From the NCBI GenBank assembly GCA_017591395.1, contig WEDG01001492.1:186001-250000 (forward strand): a stretch of 64,000 nt of DNA, read 5' to 3'. This DNA comes from Schistocephalus solidus. Its lineage: Eukaryota > Platyhelminthes > Cestoda > Diphyllobothriidea > Diphyllobothriidae. How positions within the stretch are numbered: position 1 is the stretch's first letter; every line of letters starts with the position of its first letter. Shown one piece after another: positions 10,610-25,600 of the stretch. The notes under the pieces are model-generated. The model was not told the DNA's origin and ran no database searches. It saw nothing but the letters and a program-made list of their open reading frames with translations. The translations under genes and the position numbers were made by a program.

Positions 10610-13600
10610 CTGGTTAGTAACAAAAAGAGGATAAAGCAAAGAGGACTTCAGTAAATGGGTCTTTTCTTTTGAAATTTGCGTTTAGGCGACTACTTCTATA
10701 GAAGAATTTGTGAATGTAGGACAGTTTGGAGTCGCAGTAGTGGGAAACGAACCATGAATCGGTATTCACTAATTTATAGACTTTGATCAATGGGTACATT
10801 GTGGGCATATCAACTCTTCTTCGGAACACTACATTTATGGCCCCAAAGCTCAGGCTTGCGTAGCCCGACCGGAATATTGGGGATCTTAGGCTATTGAAAT
10901 GTCTGTAAGTTAACATCTGATTGGGTGGTTTCAAGCATATTCCTCGAAGAGGAGCTTTCTCAACGTTACAAAAAGTTTCAGGTTTTATAGTCTTTATAAT
11001 AACTAATACGTACCGCAAAAGATAAGCGTAACAGCAAGGACGCTTTCTGGCTTGTTTGTAAGCAGAAGTTAACGCCAATAAACCCAAGCAGAAGCAACCT
11101 GAGATTTCTACCTGTGCCAAGTCAGTCATCAAACATTTAGGTCAAGCGGTCTGTCATTTAAGATGCAGGGTTTATGAAGGCAAATAAGCCAGAAATGACC
11201 ATTCTAACCCTTCCCCTTAATGCTATTTTGATATTATGTATGCCTTGTCACTATGCGAACATCTGAAAGATCTTTTAATTCCCCCTCCAAAGCAGGCATT
11301 CTCCAACATTTGAACCAGTGAAGCGTCAAGCTTACCTCGCTAAAAATTGCCGAGAGCAACCGATAAGGTTTGATTCTGTATTTCAAGCTCTTCAACGCTT
11401 GTCGGAACTCTTGATGTTATCCGGACAACTGTTCAAATGTTAAATCGTCTCGGGATATGGTTGGGATTGGTTTGTGGCTGACAGCTGTTGATCAACAACC
11501 CAATGACCATAAATAGCTTCAGGAGACTTAAATAATTTACTCGACCAAACTTAGAAAACTCCGGCGACCTCGCTGGGATTCAAAAGCAGGAAAGCAAGGA
11601 CAAGTCTTGAGTAAACTGAATGCCCTATCACTTACTCATTAAGCGAGTTTGGTGGAAATCTGGTGGATTCTAGGCCGATTGCTTTAAAAATTCTGTTTTG
11701 ACAGTCAGTCTACTCTATCAAAATTGATGGATTCCCCATATTACATAAATTTAGGCAAGCAACTCGGCAAAAACAGATTATACACCCCCTCTGGTGGGTC
11801 GTAGAAATAAAACTTCCCCACTGTCATACAGATGACATTGCGCTAAATTCTAGTAAGGATACCTATTCCCATATGCTTTCACTAATGCTAACCTCAATAC
11901 AAAACTTAAACCCAACCTTAATCTGGCAAGAATGTAATATGTGGCCCAACTCAGACATAAGAAGTTAGGTCAGCGTGTAATACGGGACCGGTGGTAGTAG
12001 AATTTTTATGGATGGGACTAAATAAAAAATTGAAAGCGCCAACCCAATCCTAATCCCATCTACTGGTTTCGTCATGGTTAGCATTCGCTGCCGGGCTAGT
12101 AGGGTTGCACAATAGAATGTTTCCCTGACAAGTGTGTGGATTACGAGATCAGATGGCTTTAACTCACACCGATTAATATGCACGATATCATTCCTAGCTG
12201 TCCTGACCCACTTTTACTCGGACCCTTGACGGGAGTAAGAATAGGGGCCCGCTTTGGGCAAGCTTTCATTATCAAAGTAAAATGGATGTGTTTTGAAATT
12301 ACCGCGGCCCCTGATAGTTGCCGCTCGGAAAGTTGCCATTTGACCCGATATTTCGATTCTCCTGCCGCCAACGAAAAATTGTGTGATCCTACGAAGCCAG
12401 CAACGAATGCTTACCTTAACGAGCACAATGGATTGAGTTAGGGTCACCTGGGCATGTAATGTGGTGAAGTAATTCATTCGGAACTATGCTTTGTTCCCTG
12501 AGTTGGGTCACATATTACGTTCTAGTCCTTAATCTTAATCCTTATCCTACCATAAACCTTAACCTTACCGTAACTCTAGTTCTTACATTTGTACCAATCC
12601 TTAACTTAACCCTCATCCAAATATTTCCTGGAATGTAGCTCAAAATCACCTGGGTTAAGTAGTGTTCCTATTCTTTTATCCTGCGTGGGGACAGATAAAG
12701 GATTCCTATGGAAAACTGATTCGCATTTTGCTAACTTTGCAGCATCTGGTCGGGGCTTCGTAGCTCAAATACTTAGGGTCTTGACCATACACAAAGCTCG
12801 CAATTGTTGTCATGGGTCCATTTTTCTCAAATGGATCAAAAAAATATTGTCTGTCTTTTTCATCCTTGTAAGTATTTTCTCCGCGTTTTTTATTTTTGTC
12901 GCTATGCAAACGCCTTCGACGACCACAGGTCAACTTTTTCAAAGAAAAACTGAGCAACTAGGTTTTTCGCGTGCTAGGACCAGCATAGCAGCCCTTCCGC
13001 CTGATTCAGAATGCATTGTGCTTGACCTTTGTGTTTATTGATTTCCCGCACTCGAATCATTAAGGTTGGGTTATATTACTTGTGTTGCACCTAGTTAGGC
13101 AGAAAAGGCTTTTCAGTAACATTGGCACATGTTTAGCAGTAATTACAAATCTGCCTTCACGATTATTATCCTAAACAAAATGGATTATTAAAATGAACAT
13201 CCGAGGTAAAAAATGAAATATGCATAAAATAAGTAACTTACTTGAATGAAAAATTCCGTAGTTATTGGAAAAACATTTTTGAAAACGATGTATGCAGTTT
13301 CCTTGTTGCGTACAACAATTGGTCCCTGAGGCACTGGTAGCTTCGCTGTACCATGAAGGGGGAACACGTATTCACCGGCTTGAGCGTTGAAAATTGTCAG
13401 TGTGGAGGTTGATTCTCCGATTGTTATTGGCTCAAAGGTCACTGGCAGGCTTGCTTCGATGCCCGGTGCAACAGTTATCAATTTGTCACACTGAAAGTCG
13501 CCATTGCTAATCTAAAGATGACAAAATGCTTCATATATTTTGCACATTGAGATCTAGCTTTATTATATTATGGACCCACCTTCTGTAACCTAATTTACAT

Positions 13601-16600
13601 CTTCCCTAAAGGAAGGTCACCCTGAGACCTGGTATTTTTTCACCCACAAACACCGAATTCTAGCATTTCCTGAAAAGCACCGTATTGACTAAAGCGTAAA
13701 TTTATCTACAGTGAAGTGGGTTGACACTGCACATTATTGGCTCTCGATTCCCATGCCGGCGATGCTCCAGTGGTAAGATATGGCCAGGCGAGCCAGAGAT
13801 GAACGTGTGCACACACTGTGCTGGCACAGGGTGCTAAGACTTGCGTCCGTGATTGCCACACATTTTAGGACACATATGAACCATGAGTTTATGACAATGT
13901 CGATGTCTATATCTAAAAGCGATTTTCCCTATCATTACGGCGTTAGAAAACGACATCGCACTATTACTGCAAGAACGATGTGATGCTCTTTCGATCACTG
14001 ATTTGCAGGAGCCGACAACTAAATAGCTTCACATATTGTCTGAGGGTGTATATTCTTGGTGGGTAGGGAGGAGGAGGAGAGAACCCAAGTTGTGCTGTTC
14101 TAGTGGTCACTGTGGTGAACGTATATAGGAGAGTTTGTGTCCGTGTCGCTCGTTCCCCGCACGAATTAAAGGACCGGCTAGGGCAGTGGCTGATGCCATG
14201 AATGGGAATTGAGAGCGAAGCCAACGGCGCGTCATATTACCAGCAAATAATACATCACATGACTGGTGCACAAAAGAGGATCCTTCCATTCTGATTTCTC
14301 CCTATTTTTACCGTGAAAATCTGTTTTGGTGACGGTCTGCTAGTGCTCGGGCATGCCGGTAGCAGAAGTAGATAGTTAACGCTGCAGTTACGCTGCCTAG
14401 TGTTTCATTCCAGGCTAGCGTGATCTGGGTCTACAGCGCACTGAAGTTTCCGTAAACAATCTGTCAGCATTTGAACAGACATAAGGATGACGTGCAGATC
14501 TTCAGTATCAGAAGACTAGCGACGATTGTTCAGCAGTGACTAGGTAATTTGTTCGTTGTGATTTTTTCCACAGTGAAGACGACCTCAACGTCTCGCCGCC
14601 TTTCTTTTGGATAAATTTTCCAGAAGAGGGTACTTCTCGGGCCTACATTGTTCATTTGTCCAGAGAATATATATTTTTGAGAGTCATAATTCTCTACGTG
14701 TATCGCATTCGCTTTGGAGGAAGACTGGAGACGTCAACTTTTCCGATTAGGTAACCATTGGGGTGTCTAAAATAGCTTGAACATTTTTGGCTGTCAGTGA
14801 CTTTGTTTAATCTAGTAGGGGGACACGACATTGGGAGCTAATTCTGCCGCTTGGAAATTGGCCGCACACATCGTGCTCAACTGTCCAAACTGTTTAGGCA
14901 ACGTGAAACATCAAGTTTCAGATAGCCTTCTTAACCTCTTTATGCGTGAATGAAGGGCAGTTCATCCCTGCATGTGATTGAGTAAAGATCTTTGATTGAT
15001 GCTGAATTCCAACTTGGCCAATGGTCATTACAGTGGGGTAAATATCTAAATTGACCCAGGCCGTGTATAGGATTGCATGTCACTCTCTTCGTAGGACTCT
15101 TCTAGGCAGATGGTGAAATTTGGCGGGTGGGAATACAAAATAAATTGGTCGTCATGGAGACAAACACCGGATTTATTCTTCTGATTTAGACCACTATTAG
15201 TGTCAACTGACAGGGTGTGTCCAAGGTGCGGAGTACCGTTTTGTGGAGCCACAGATTTGAATTCGGTGTCTGGGGGGCTATGCACAAGTATACATCGGAC
15301 CAATGGATGTTCTTACTGGAGTCGCGAATCACTCAGCATCCAAAGTTTCACTGATTGAGTCGATGCTCTTGCCGTCATCGTACAGCGGCAAAGTGAATCC
15401 TAACAGATGACGATTCTAAACCACGGACGTTGGCATTCAATACCCAGTATCGATGCCGTATTGCATGTCTTATTCTGTTTAACTGTATGCGAAGCCGAAA
15501 TCATTTACTCCTCCATCCTTCTCATCTCCTGACAACTATATATCCTCAAATTCCTTTTTATTACGGCTACCAGTAATAATACCGGTAATAATAATAGTAA
15601 TAATAATAATAATTATTATTATTATTATACTCCTCTATCTGCCGTACTTTCTCATACGAATACTTCTCCTCCTCATCCGTTCTCTTCTACCTACTTCTGT
15701 ATAAGAATAAATCTAGAACCACACCTCCAGGCATTTGCTGATTTATCCTGAGCTTTGGATGGTATAAGGGCTGCTAGCTTCCCTCTGAGCACTGGTTTAG
15801 AGCTCTTGTATGCATGTGGATAGCGTTGCGCTACCCATAATCGAAAACTATTGCTAGCAAAGGTGTGAGAGACTGAAATGTTCACTGTTCCATGGTTGAC
15901 CTCATAAATTAGCCCCACCACCAAACCAGGCCAGACAAACTTGAAATTTAGATCCAGCCATTGAACTGACACCCTGGCGGACTAGTGAAATTAATGTGGT
16001 TGTAACAATCACCAGTAAACTATGACTGCAGAACGGCCTACATACGCTCTGTAGTATCTCAAAGATCTGGTCTGTAACGCTCAGTGAACAGCTCGGGGCA
16101 CGTTAAACTTCAGGCCTGCTGGGTCAGGTGATGAGGTTATCTACAATATTTCTCGAGATTAAAAATTACTGAACTCTGAATTTTATTGGAACTGAGATGA
16201 AGGTAGGACAAAATATGTACGTCCCTTTTTACTTGTCCCAAAAGTTAGAGATACTTGACTAAATCAGGAATTTTTCAATTCATATGCTCTACCACCAATT
16301 AAATCAAATAAACTCACCTTACAAGTAAAATCGGCCTTCAACTTCGTCAGGTTGGAAAATCGCACCATTTTTGATGAAGACTGACCTAGATGAACCTCAA
16401 ATGAAACGACCTCTTCCATGGGTGCAGTAGTAGCTAGGAAATCCAGATCATGAGTAAACACGCCAAGCTCGTGGCTGCTCACCTCCAACCGCCCGTTGTA
16501 TTCGCCGGGCAAGAGCGGTAAAAATTCGAAAGTTGCAAATCCCTTCAAAGTGTATAAAAAAGGGCCTTTTAGAAAGGGTGTCTGCGGATTCAATATTATA

Positions 16601-19600
16601 ACAGATCGCGCCCTTAGCGCCCATGTATCAGCCTAGGTATCGCTGCCCTTGATCAAGCGGACATGCTTGAAGAGCAAGAGAACTTAATATTCAGAAAAAT
16701 GCTGAAAAATGGCATCAAATGGTCAGTATTAGCGGTCGTGTGTTGTGATGTAGGACTGAATGCATAAGTACACGTATGTATTTTTAGAAATTTTATTTGT
16801 GTGATCGGTGACCCTTAAAACCACTAAACTAAATTCAAACATTGTTATGCTATGATTTCTGTTACAGCTTCATATAATAATAAAAATTGATAGACCAAGC
16901 GTTTTCGCGGTTGGAAGCAATGACATTTAGAATCTCTTTTTTTGAGCATGCCTGCCAGTGGCACGGGTGTCACATTTTTCGGGAAGTAAGTAGACCATTG
17001 CTATTAGGCCGGTGCCTATGGGCGTGCTTATTTCAAAACATACACCTCACTAGTCGGTCTTTTAACGACCGGATCGTTGTGCTTTCTGCGGATATCTCTG
17101 ACGGGTTAAGATATTAGTAGATGAATATTGTCGGCAAAGACAAGGGAGACTGGAATGGCCATTTGTGACTTATTAGCCGTCATCAGCCAGTCATATCCAA
17201 CTGCAGGTGGGGCAACACCCGAGGATCAAACCCGTGACCCGTTAATCGGAAATCCAACGCTATACCCCTTGAGAAACGGTCTCGTTGTCTTGCAGGAGTA
17301 GATCGGGAACATTGACTTGCATTCTTCGATGAGCGCTCACAGATCGCCAACGTAACTCACTCTCCCGCCCTGCCTTGGGGCTCACTCTCGAGCCCCGCCA
17401 GCAGCCAGACAGTGGCTAGTATTAGAATAGGCAGATCGATTCTCGGGTGGTGCACCACCTGGGGTTGGATATGACTGGCTGATGACGGCTAATAAGCCAG
17501 AAATGGCCATTGCAGAGTGGGACGAGTGAGTTTCATTAGCGATCGGTTAGCGTTCATCGAGGAATGTAAGCTATTCATCTTTTTCGTCGGAGAAAGAGAA
17601 AGGTACTCGGTCACCAGGAGGAGTGTTGTTGGGTTCCGGCGTTTCAAGTGGTGACCGTCATTTTTTGTCCTCGGAAAATAAAAGACCATGTGCACACATC
17701 TCGTTTTATGTCAAGTTTGTATAGATGGGTACCAGATTCGGTAAACCTACTGACAGAGGTGACACACCATGGAGAAGCGGCGGTCAGTTTCACATTTGAA
17801 ATCTAATAACTGAGGGCAAGTAGCCAAAATTAAAGTTCAAAAATGAGCACACAAACAGGCTCATCCCATTGAATGCCACTATGTCGTTTGACCAAAGTTT
17901 TTCACGTCATCATGTTGGTACTCACCTTGAGATTATCAAATATCTATCGTATATCAGATAACTGTCAGGTTTGGCTAACTATTTGAGTCAGAAACTAAGT
18001 TCTTTCTTTACTTCATATTTCCTTCTGCAATCATCAAAAATCCAGTGGTTACTTTAAGACTAAATGAGAAGTGTGCCGAGGAAAATAGAAGTTAAATTGG
18101 CTGAAATCTCGTATTCCAAAGAACGTATGGACGATTCCATTTACTGTTGCCTACAATTTACACCTCAAGTGTCGTCCGGCATTTAAAAATCAAGGGCAAA
18201 TATAATTTACTGCTTTGGAATCAACCACCCAATCTCCATTTTAACAGACCACTGGGGCGGGGGTTCAACAAATAGCTGGGAATTTTACAATGGCGTGCAG
18301 ATCTCAGGAAAGAAGTCACGTTATTATGTACGGGTCGGGAAATAAGGGGTAAAAATGCTGTTAAAAAGACCTTGCAGTGTACATGGTGTCCCATTTAGTA
18401 CCAGGCTTAAAGCTGAACTCTCAGTTCTCTATGACGAAACTTGAAATTGCTTCAAACACATCCTTAACCGGAGTTAAATTATCACATGAAGACAATGGGC
18501 GGATTTATTTTGGCAAATCTTCCTATGAGACGCAAAATATGTTATAACCCGACACTGTAGCCATAAAGCACATGAACCGTATGATTGTTAGACAGTTGTC
18601 CCAATCACCACCATGCCAGAGATGGAGAACACCGTCGGCCACTCTAAAATGTATTTTAAACCTGAAAATCATTTTCAGTCAAAAGCTGTGTGCACTTATA
18701 GGTTGCCTAATACGCGGTCTAATTCACTTCAAGGAAAAGTTCTAGAAGAGCCAATCAAATCCTCGCCCACACGGACCAATCAAATCCTAAGGAAGCACCG
18801 TGTGGCCACAGCCAATGCGGGACGCTGTCGAGCGCACGTTCAGGGCATGTAGCGTGAGAGACATGAGCACGTGCTTTTCTGTGAGATGGGCTTTTTTTCG
18901 GGGATGTTCAGATTCCCAAAAAAATGTCTAGTGGTCCTTACAGTACCTTCGAACTCTCCGGAATCAGTCTGATGACATTGACTTGTAAATACTTAAATTC
19001 CTCCATTGGTTCCAGTGGAAGTTCATATAAATCTTACGACCGTATGTCACTCCAAGAAGAATTTATATTCAAATTGACTTTCCCCGTAGCTCGTGCTCGT
19101 TGGTTCTTCTTTCCTTTTGCCTATACCTGCTTAGTTATACAGGGACATACAGGTTCATCATGCGAATTTTACTTTGCTCATCTATGTGTGAATAACCCAT
19201 AATTGTATTCAGTTAGACATCATTCAGTTACTAGCCGTAGGCATCATAAAACCAGGATGTTCAAAACTGCTAGATTTTGTTTTAAGTCAATGATTTAGAG
19301 CGTAGAAAAAATGCATTTTTTGACCAACCTCTGCCATGAAAGGGGATAGCGTCATCTGATTAAGCACATCTTACATCAGCTACAAATCGGTTATTTTGCA
19401 ACTTCTTTTTCAAGTTTTAACTCACGACGCTAGTAATGACAGAAGGTCTTCGGATGATACTGTGAAAAAAGAACTTTATAACTTCAAGTCACAATTACCG
19501 TTGAGTTCGAGGGCACACTCAGATGAGAAGGACAGAACAGTTGCTGAATATTCGAAGCAAATTGGAAGGTAGTAGGCATTGGGAGAGGATTTTCCAGGGT

Positions 19601-22600
19601 GAGCTTATATGTGGTGGGTCTTCTGACGGGCGTGCGTAACTTGATTGTAGATTGGCTCTTTGGTCGAAGAACTTTCAGATGTAGGTCACAAAACTGATAT
19701 TCTCTCGTCTCCGTGTTCGTAAATGTCACCTACGTGCAAATAAAGAGAAACTCGGTGAAACACGGATCTGCAATATGTTGTTGGGGGATACCGTAAATCA
19801 TTTTTGTGATCCATCCTAAGTATTGTCATTTTCAAACTTTAAACGTCTGGTATAGCACTGGATTATCTTTAGTTAACAGGATTTCTTGTTGCCTGAATCA
19901 CGAGCAGTCGTGTAGGCGATGCTAAAACACCGAAACGTTAAACTTTGGGCGTTTGAATATCATGTAATAATTTAAAACTACTGTTAACTGTTAGTAAACC
20001 GTTTATTTTAAGTAACGAGTTCATGCTCAGGTGCGTTCATGCACTTGAAGGCAAAGGTACAGTTCATAAACATCGTTTACATTAGCACAAAAACCAGCCC
20101 AAACTTTTGTCCCTATAAGTTTTTGGCAATATCCTCAAGCATCGTCAAGGTAACGCTTCTAATAAAAAGCATTGGCAAAGTTTCTATGGTTCCATTTTGC
20201 CAGCTATGACGACCGATTCTTCTAAACGTACGAGAAACGGTTGTTCAGGTTGCGAGGACAACTAGCAGCACACAAAAGTACAAATCTAGGCAGTCGTGAT
20301 TATGTAATTTTTAGGACTTTTCAACTGTTCTTTTCAACCATCTGAACAAAAGTCCATAAGAGATGAAAACTGCAGGCAAGCAGAGATTAGCCGATGAAAT
20401 CTAACCCACGTTAGAAGACTGACAAATAATTATACATCTATATAAGTCAAAGCTCCAAAATGTCATGAAGACGTCGGCTACAACAGATGACTTACTTTCA
20501 GCTGTGTTGAGCCTTCCTTCTGGGCAGATATTGTGAGTTTGTATTGTTTTTTTGTATTTCCGGCTACGTCAATGTGCTCCAAACCCGAGATGCTTAAATT
20601 CAAATCGGCCTTATCAGGTCGAACCAGCATTCGCGTGACGGTGAACCGTTGTGGCCTCGGCAACCAGTTTGGCACCTCAAGAACGACCTCATGTGGTTCT
20701 CTGGCGCGGAATTCGATGTTGAACTTGCCCATTGATTTTGGAGGCTCCGCGAAGCCTGATACGTGATATAACAATCCCATTCCATCAGGCAGAGGGAAGA
20801 AGACCGAACCCTAGATAATAAAAGATTTCAGAAATTAAGTTACCGAATAGCTGGGAACCCGGAATTATACGCATAACTTAGTAAATAAGAGCTCCGTGTA
20901 GACATAGTTTTAAATTACCCGCACTAAAAGCTGGCTATTGGCCATTATCGTCCCGTTGTGCTTTACAACCCAACCCGGAGCTCTTGCAGGCAGCCGGACA
21001 GCGACCAGAAGTATTGGTGGATGGACGCTTCACCGATCGCTAACGGAACTCACTCTTCCCGTTCTGCCTTGGGGCTCACTCTCGAATCCCGCCAGCAGCC
21101 GCACAGCGACTAGTAGTAGTATAGACGGATGAAAATTACCGACAATGACACGCTAGACGGAAATGGCAATTTCTAGCTCATTAACCGTTATCAGCCAACC
21201 TTAGGTGGTGCCCCACCCGATGCTCGAACACACAACCTGTTGAGTAGAATGGCAACGCTCTAACCATAGCCAGAAGTATGTGCAAAAGGGAAGTCCCGAC
21301 AATGAAAATAGAGACTGTACTGGTTGCTTCTAACCTATTAGCCTTCACCAGTCAGTGGTACGCAACCCTAGGTTTGAGGGAACTGAGATTCTTACCTGAG
21401 AAATACGTTTTGCAGGTACGAATCTTATTTTCTGCAAATTTAAAGTTAGAATCGGTTACTGAATACAAATCTCTCTTTCAAAGTCAGAAAACTTCTTGTA
21501 GGATCTTGGCCTACTCAGTAAAGGGCTGTATAGACCCAGCAGACGTTCAAGTGCGCGTATATCCCACCGCTGAGGTCTACAGCGGAATTTTCCTGTTTGA
21601 TCAAGTGCCCTACGTCCTCCAGTCAGTCTTCCTATAAGTTCAAATTATTAAACTTTCCAAATTTCGTTTCAGCGATTGTCAAAGTTGTTTTGTCTAAATG
21701 GGTCCAACATTCCAATATTACAAAGCAATAGCATTATCATCTCACCACCAAGTGTACTGGCGACGTTGACTTGAGGTGGAGTGCGCCAAAGGCTCCACGA
21801 TAATTCGGTAAAAAAAGTTTGAAGGCCAGCAGATAAACTGCCTCGACCTTGTGTTCACGTAATCGCCTGACAATATTGACTATGTGAATTGCTTCTACCA
21901 CTATGCAAAAGTGATCATGTGGTTCACATATGGGAATGCACACCATTCTCTTTGCCAGCCCAACCGCCTGATCTCCAACCAAATATTTGGCATTGGGATT
22001 TCCAACAGATGAAAAATTATCTTTGTTGTACTGACTGGGCATTCATATTCTCCAACGATATCGACGAGGCTTGGGGCCAATGCAAATAGATAGTCTGCAA
22101 TTTCATTTATAAGTATTGCCCAGTCATGCGAAGGACGATATCAAACAGGCCACGCTGGTTGGCTCAGTAATTTAAGAAGGAAGTTAAGAAGAAGAGAAAA
22201 CCATGGTAAAGATTCCGTATCGATATGAAATTGGAATCCCTCAGCAGTTACAAGTTTCAGAGAAACCCGGTCAAAAGTCTCATCGTCAGAGATCAATTTT
22301 CTTCGAAAAGGATCTGTTGAATCGTGTCATGATGAATCCCAAAGTACTTGACAGTTACATAAGGCAGAGTACGTGGAACAAGGATCCAAATACATTATTA
22401 CGAACTGTCGAGATGGCATAAATCTTCAAAGACAAAGATAAGGCGGAACATATTTCTCAGTTCTTCCCATCCATCGTGACAACAGAACCTGGCTCTCCCT
22501 CCTTCAATTAGGAAGACGAGGTAATAGCTTCTATTGAAACTGTCCTGTTCACCGAAGAAATCATTCATATTGAATTGCTAAACTTGAAAGAATCGACCTC

Positions 22601-25600
22601 TTCCGGCCCCGATACAATCCTAGCCAAGCTGTTGAAGGAGCTAGCTTCTGAAATGGCCAAACCGCTAGCATTACTCTTCCCGATTGGAAGTCCACAATCA
22701 TCACTCCGCTATTCAAGAATGAAAGTCCAGCTCTGATAATAACTACAGACCGTAAGTCTTACATTCGTTTACTGCAAAATCGTGGAGAAAATCAAAAAGA
22801 AAGCGTTGCTGCAGTTTCTCTAGCATAATCATTTCCTCTCCGATGCCAAGCACGGCTTTCGCGGTGGTAGGCCTTGTCTTACGAATCTGCTCTTTTCACT
22901 TGAATGCTTGACCAAAGCACGCGACGAATGCGAAATGGTGCATGCCATCTACATCGACATCAAAAAGGCCTACGACAGCGTTCCTTACCAACACCTCCTG
23001 CATAAACTGCGTAGTGTAGGGATTCGTGGAAGCCTCCCTGTATGGATCCAGAACTTTTGACTGGACCGTCCCAAAGATTACAAGTCGGACGCCAGCAGTC
23101 CTCAGAGGTAACTGTTGTGAGTGACGTCCAATAGGGTTCAGTTTTAGGCCCCACGTTATTCCTTGCTTTGATCAGTGATTGCATCAGGGACCTAGACTGT
23201 GAAGTCCTCCTGTTTGCTGACTGTGGAAAATTGTTCAGAATGCCGCAGACGAAGACCATATGCAACTAAACTTGAACAAGCTCGACAACTAGTAAAAGCA
23301 CTGGCTTATGCCCTTCAATGTTAGTAAGTGCAAATTTCTTCAAATTGTCAGCTAAGGAGCATCCAGCACAAGGATTAAATTTCTAAACGGTACACCACTC
23401 CAACGAGTTGACCGTCAGAAGGACTTGGGTGTGTGGATTACATCGTCACTCAAACAAACACTGAACTGCACAAAGACGGCCAAGTCAGCCATGTCGAAAT
23501 CGCAGCTCATCAGGCGAGCCAATATGGGGTTTGACAAAGAGAGTTTCTCCAAAATATTTGGAAGCTTTAGAGTTGCGAAAATTTCCGTCAAAGGATTCGG
23601 AAAACTAGTTGGCGAGCATATGCGTGTTTTTGATAAATTCTCATTGGGCCAGTACATTTATATGGGAATGGTGTAAAAACTGAGACATATGATCAATAAT
23701 GTTTGTCTCATCACACCAGTGAGTCGGGTTAATAGAGAAGGGGGTGCCGATAAGAGGCAACTGGTGTAGCGACAGAGTGGGTTTGGTGGAGTCGTTCACG
23801 CGGCAAGAGGATGGGGAAGAGGAGACGGTGTGGAGTGCATGCAATTAAGCCGTCGTTGGCCACCCTAAGCGCGGAGCTTGTGGCAGGTTAAATTGTGCGT
23901 ACAAGACCGGCCTTCTCAACCTGATGGCAGTGGCTTCTGCTGTTGCTAGCAGCCGCCGGCCCAGTGAAGTGAGGTAGTTTGGTGGCACTTTATAAATCAC
24001 ACGGAAGGTTTCTTTAGGGTCCACCCGGTGCCCGGAATCAACCAGGTGTGCGAGAATAGCACTGTTTATGCTTTTAATTTCGCCTTTTCTCAGCCATGCC
24101 AGGAGGTGTTCCCTTATTCTTTTGGATAGGCACCGACTCGTGTGACCAATATAACCTGCTCCATAGGAGCAAGTGAATGAGTAGATGCACATGGAGGTGG
24201 TCTGAGCCGGCAACCTATCCTTAACTTCTCCGTGTAAAATTGGGTTGGTTGAAAATAATATCCGAATTTTCACCGCTGGGAAGTTTCGTGCGAGGGCTTG
24301 GTCAAGGCGTCTTTTCAGGAGTTCACTTGCTGCATCCCCTTGAAAGGGGACTTTGAGAAATAGGGTTTTCTTTTCTGCAGTAAGTGTGGTGGGTTTTTCT
24401 GGTCTTGCGACCATATTCTTTGTAATGAATCTATCTGAATAGCCATTTTCGGGAAGTAGGTTCCGGATCTTTCGGAGCTCTTCGTCGGTACAGTCCACCA
24501 AACAAAATCTTTCTATCTTTTTGCAACAAAAAACGGATTAGATTTCGTTTCTGTTAGATAGGTATGAAACTGCCGCAAAGAGATCGTCACTTATTTAAAA
24601 GGTGCACGAAATGAAACCACAATCAAGGTTTCCCAAAGATCCGAGGTATATGTGTGCCTACTGGTTAGATGCGTTCAAGGTAACCGTCGTTTATGACACC
24701 CTCTACGTGGAGTCTTTTTAAGCAGTCGATCAGCTGTGTGTCAACTTCATCCGTACTACCCTTTTCTTTCTCCACTTTCTTGAACTTTCTCTGGTCTGAC
24801 AAGATGCATTGCATCTCCGTTACGTAGTCAGATCTGTTCATTAGAACTATGCCTGCTCCTTTGTCTAGTCTAGTTATCAAGATATCTTTGTTCTCTTGAA
24901 GCTGTTTTAACTTCTCTACGTGCGTTTTGTCAGAAATCCTCTGTACGTTCATTTCTTGTTAAGGTATGGATAACTTCAATTCAGCAGTGTTGATTTAAAG
25001 TGTCGGACACTATCTGCAGAGATGGGCTTTAAGTCGCAAGTTTGGTTGTAGAAATTCTAAAATTGGATTTCCAAGACTAATTGATTAACTTTCCGACCAG
25101 GCATCGAGAATGTAGGACCCAGGGATAATGCTTCAGGCGATATTTTATCCGGTGTCATAGAAGAATAGTTGTGTACGTACCGATCTGGATCTTTCGGAAA
25201 CGTTGATTGTGGTTTTATTAACTGCACTTTTTGAATAAGTGACAATCTCTTTGTGACAGTTTCCTACCTATCTAACAGAAACGCAATCTAGTCAATTTTT
25301 GTCACAAAGGGATATAAAAATTTTGTTCGGTGGACTGTACCGACGAAGAGCTCCGAAAGATCCGGAACCTACTTCCCGAAAATGGCTATTCAGATAGATT
25401 CATTACAAAGAATATGGTCGCAAGACCAGAAAAAAAACCCACCACACTTACTGCAGAAAAGAAAACCCTATTTCTCAAAGTCCCCTTTCAAGGGGATGCA
25501 GCAAGTGAACTCCTGAAAAGACGCCTTGACCAAGCCCTCACACGAACCTTCCCAGCGGTGAAAATTCGGATATTATTTTCAACCAACCCAATTTTACACG

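Larger units (their letters stand above)
16543..19498 (-). other. HYDIN intron, 3.0 kb
   Basis: It contains the second composite repeat and two SINE copies (16935-17560). From 17700 to 19498 nothing is recognised apart from a pair of CCAATCAAATCC motifs at about 18751 and 18776. Confidence 0.6.

Noticed and set aside
12685..13041. 118-codon plus-strand ORF with a hydrophobic stretch (ILSVFFILVSIFSAFFIFV)
   Set aside because: The hydrophobic run comes from T-rich sequence inside a HYDIN intron; no family resemblance.
21278..21637. 119-codon plus-strand ORF
   Set aside because: Its start overlaps a decayed SINE and the rest is unrecognised; likely fortuitous.
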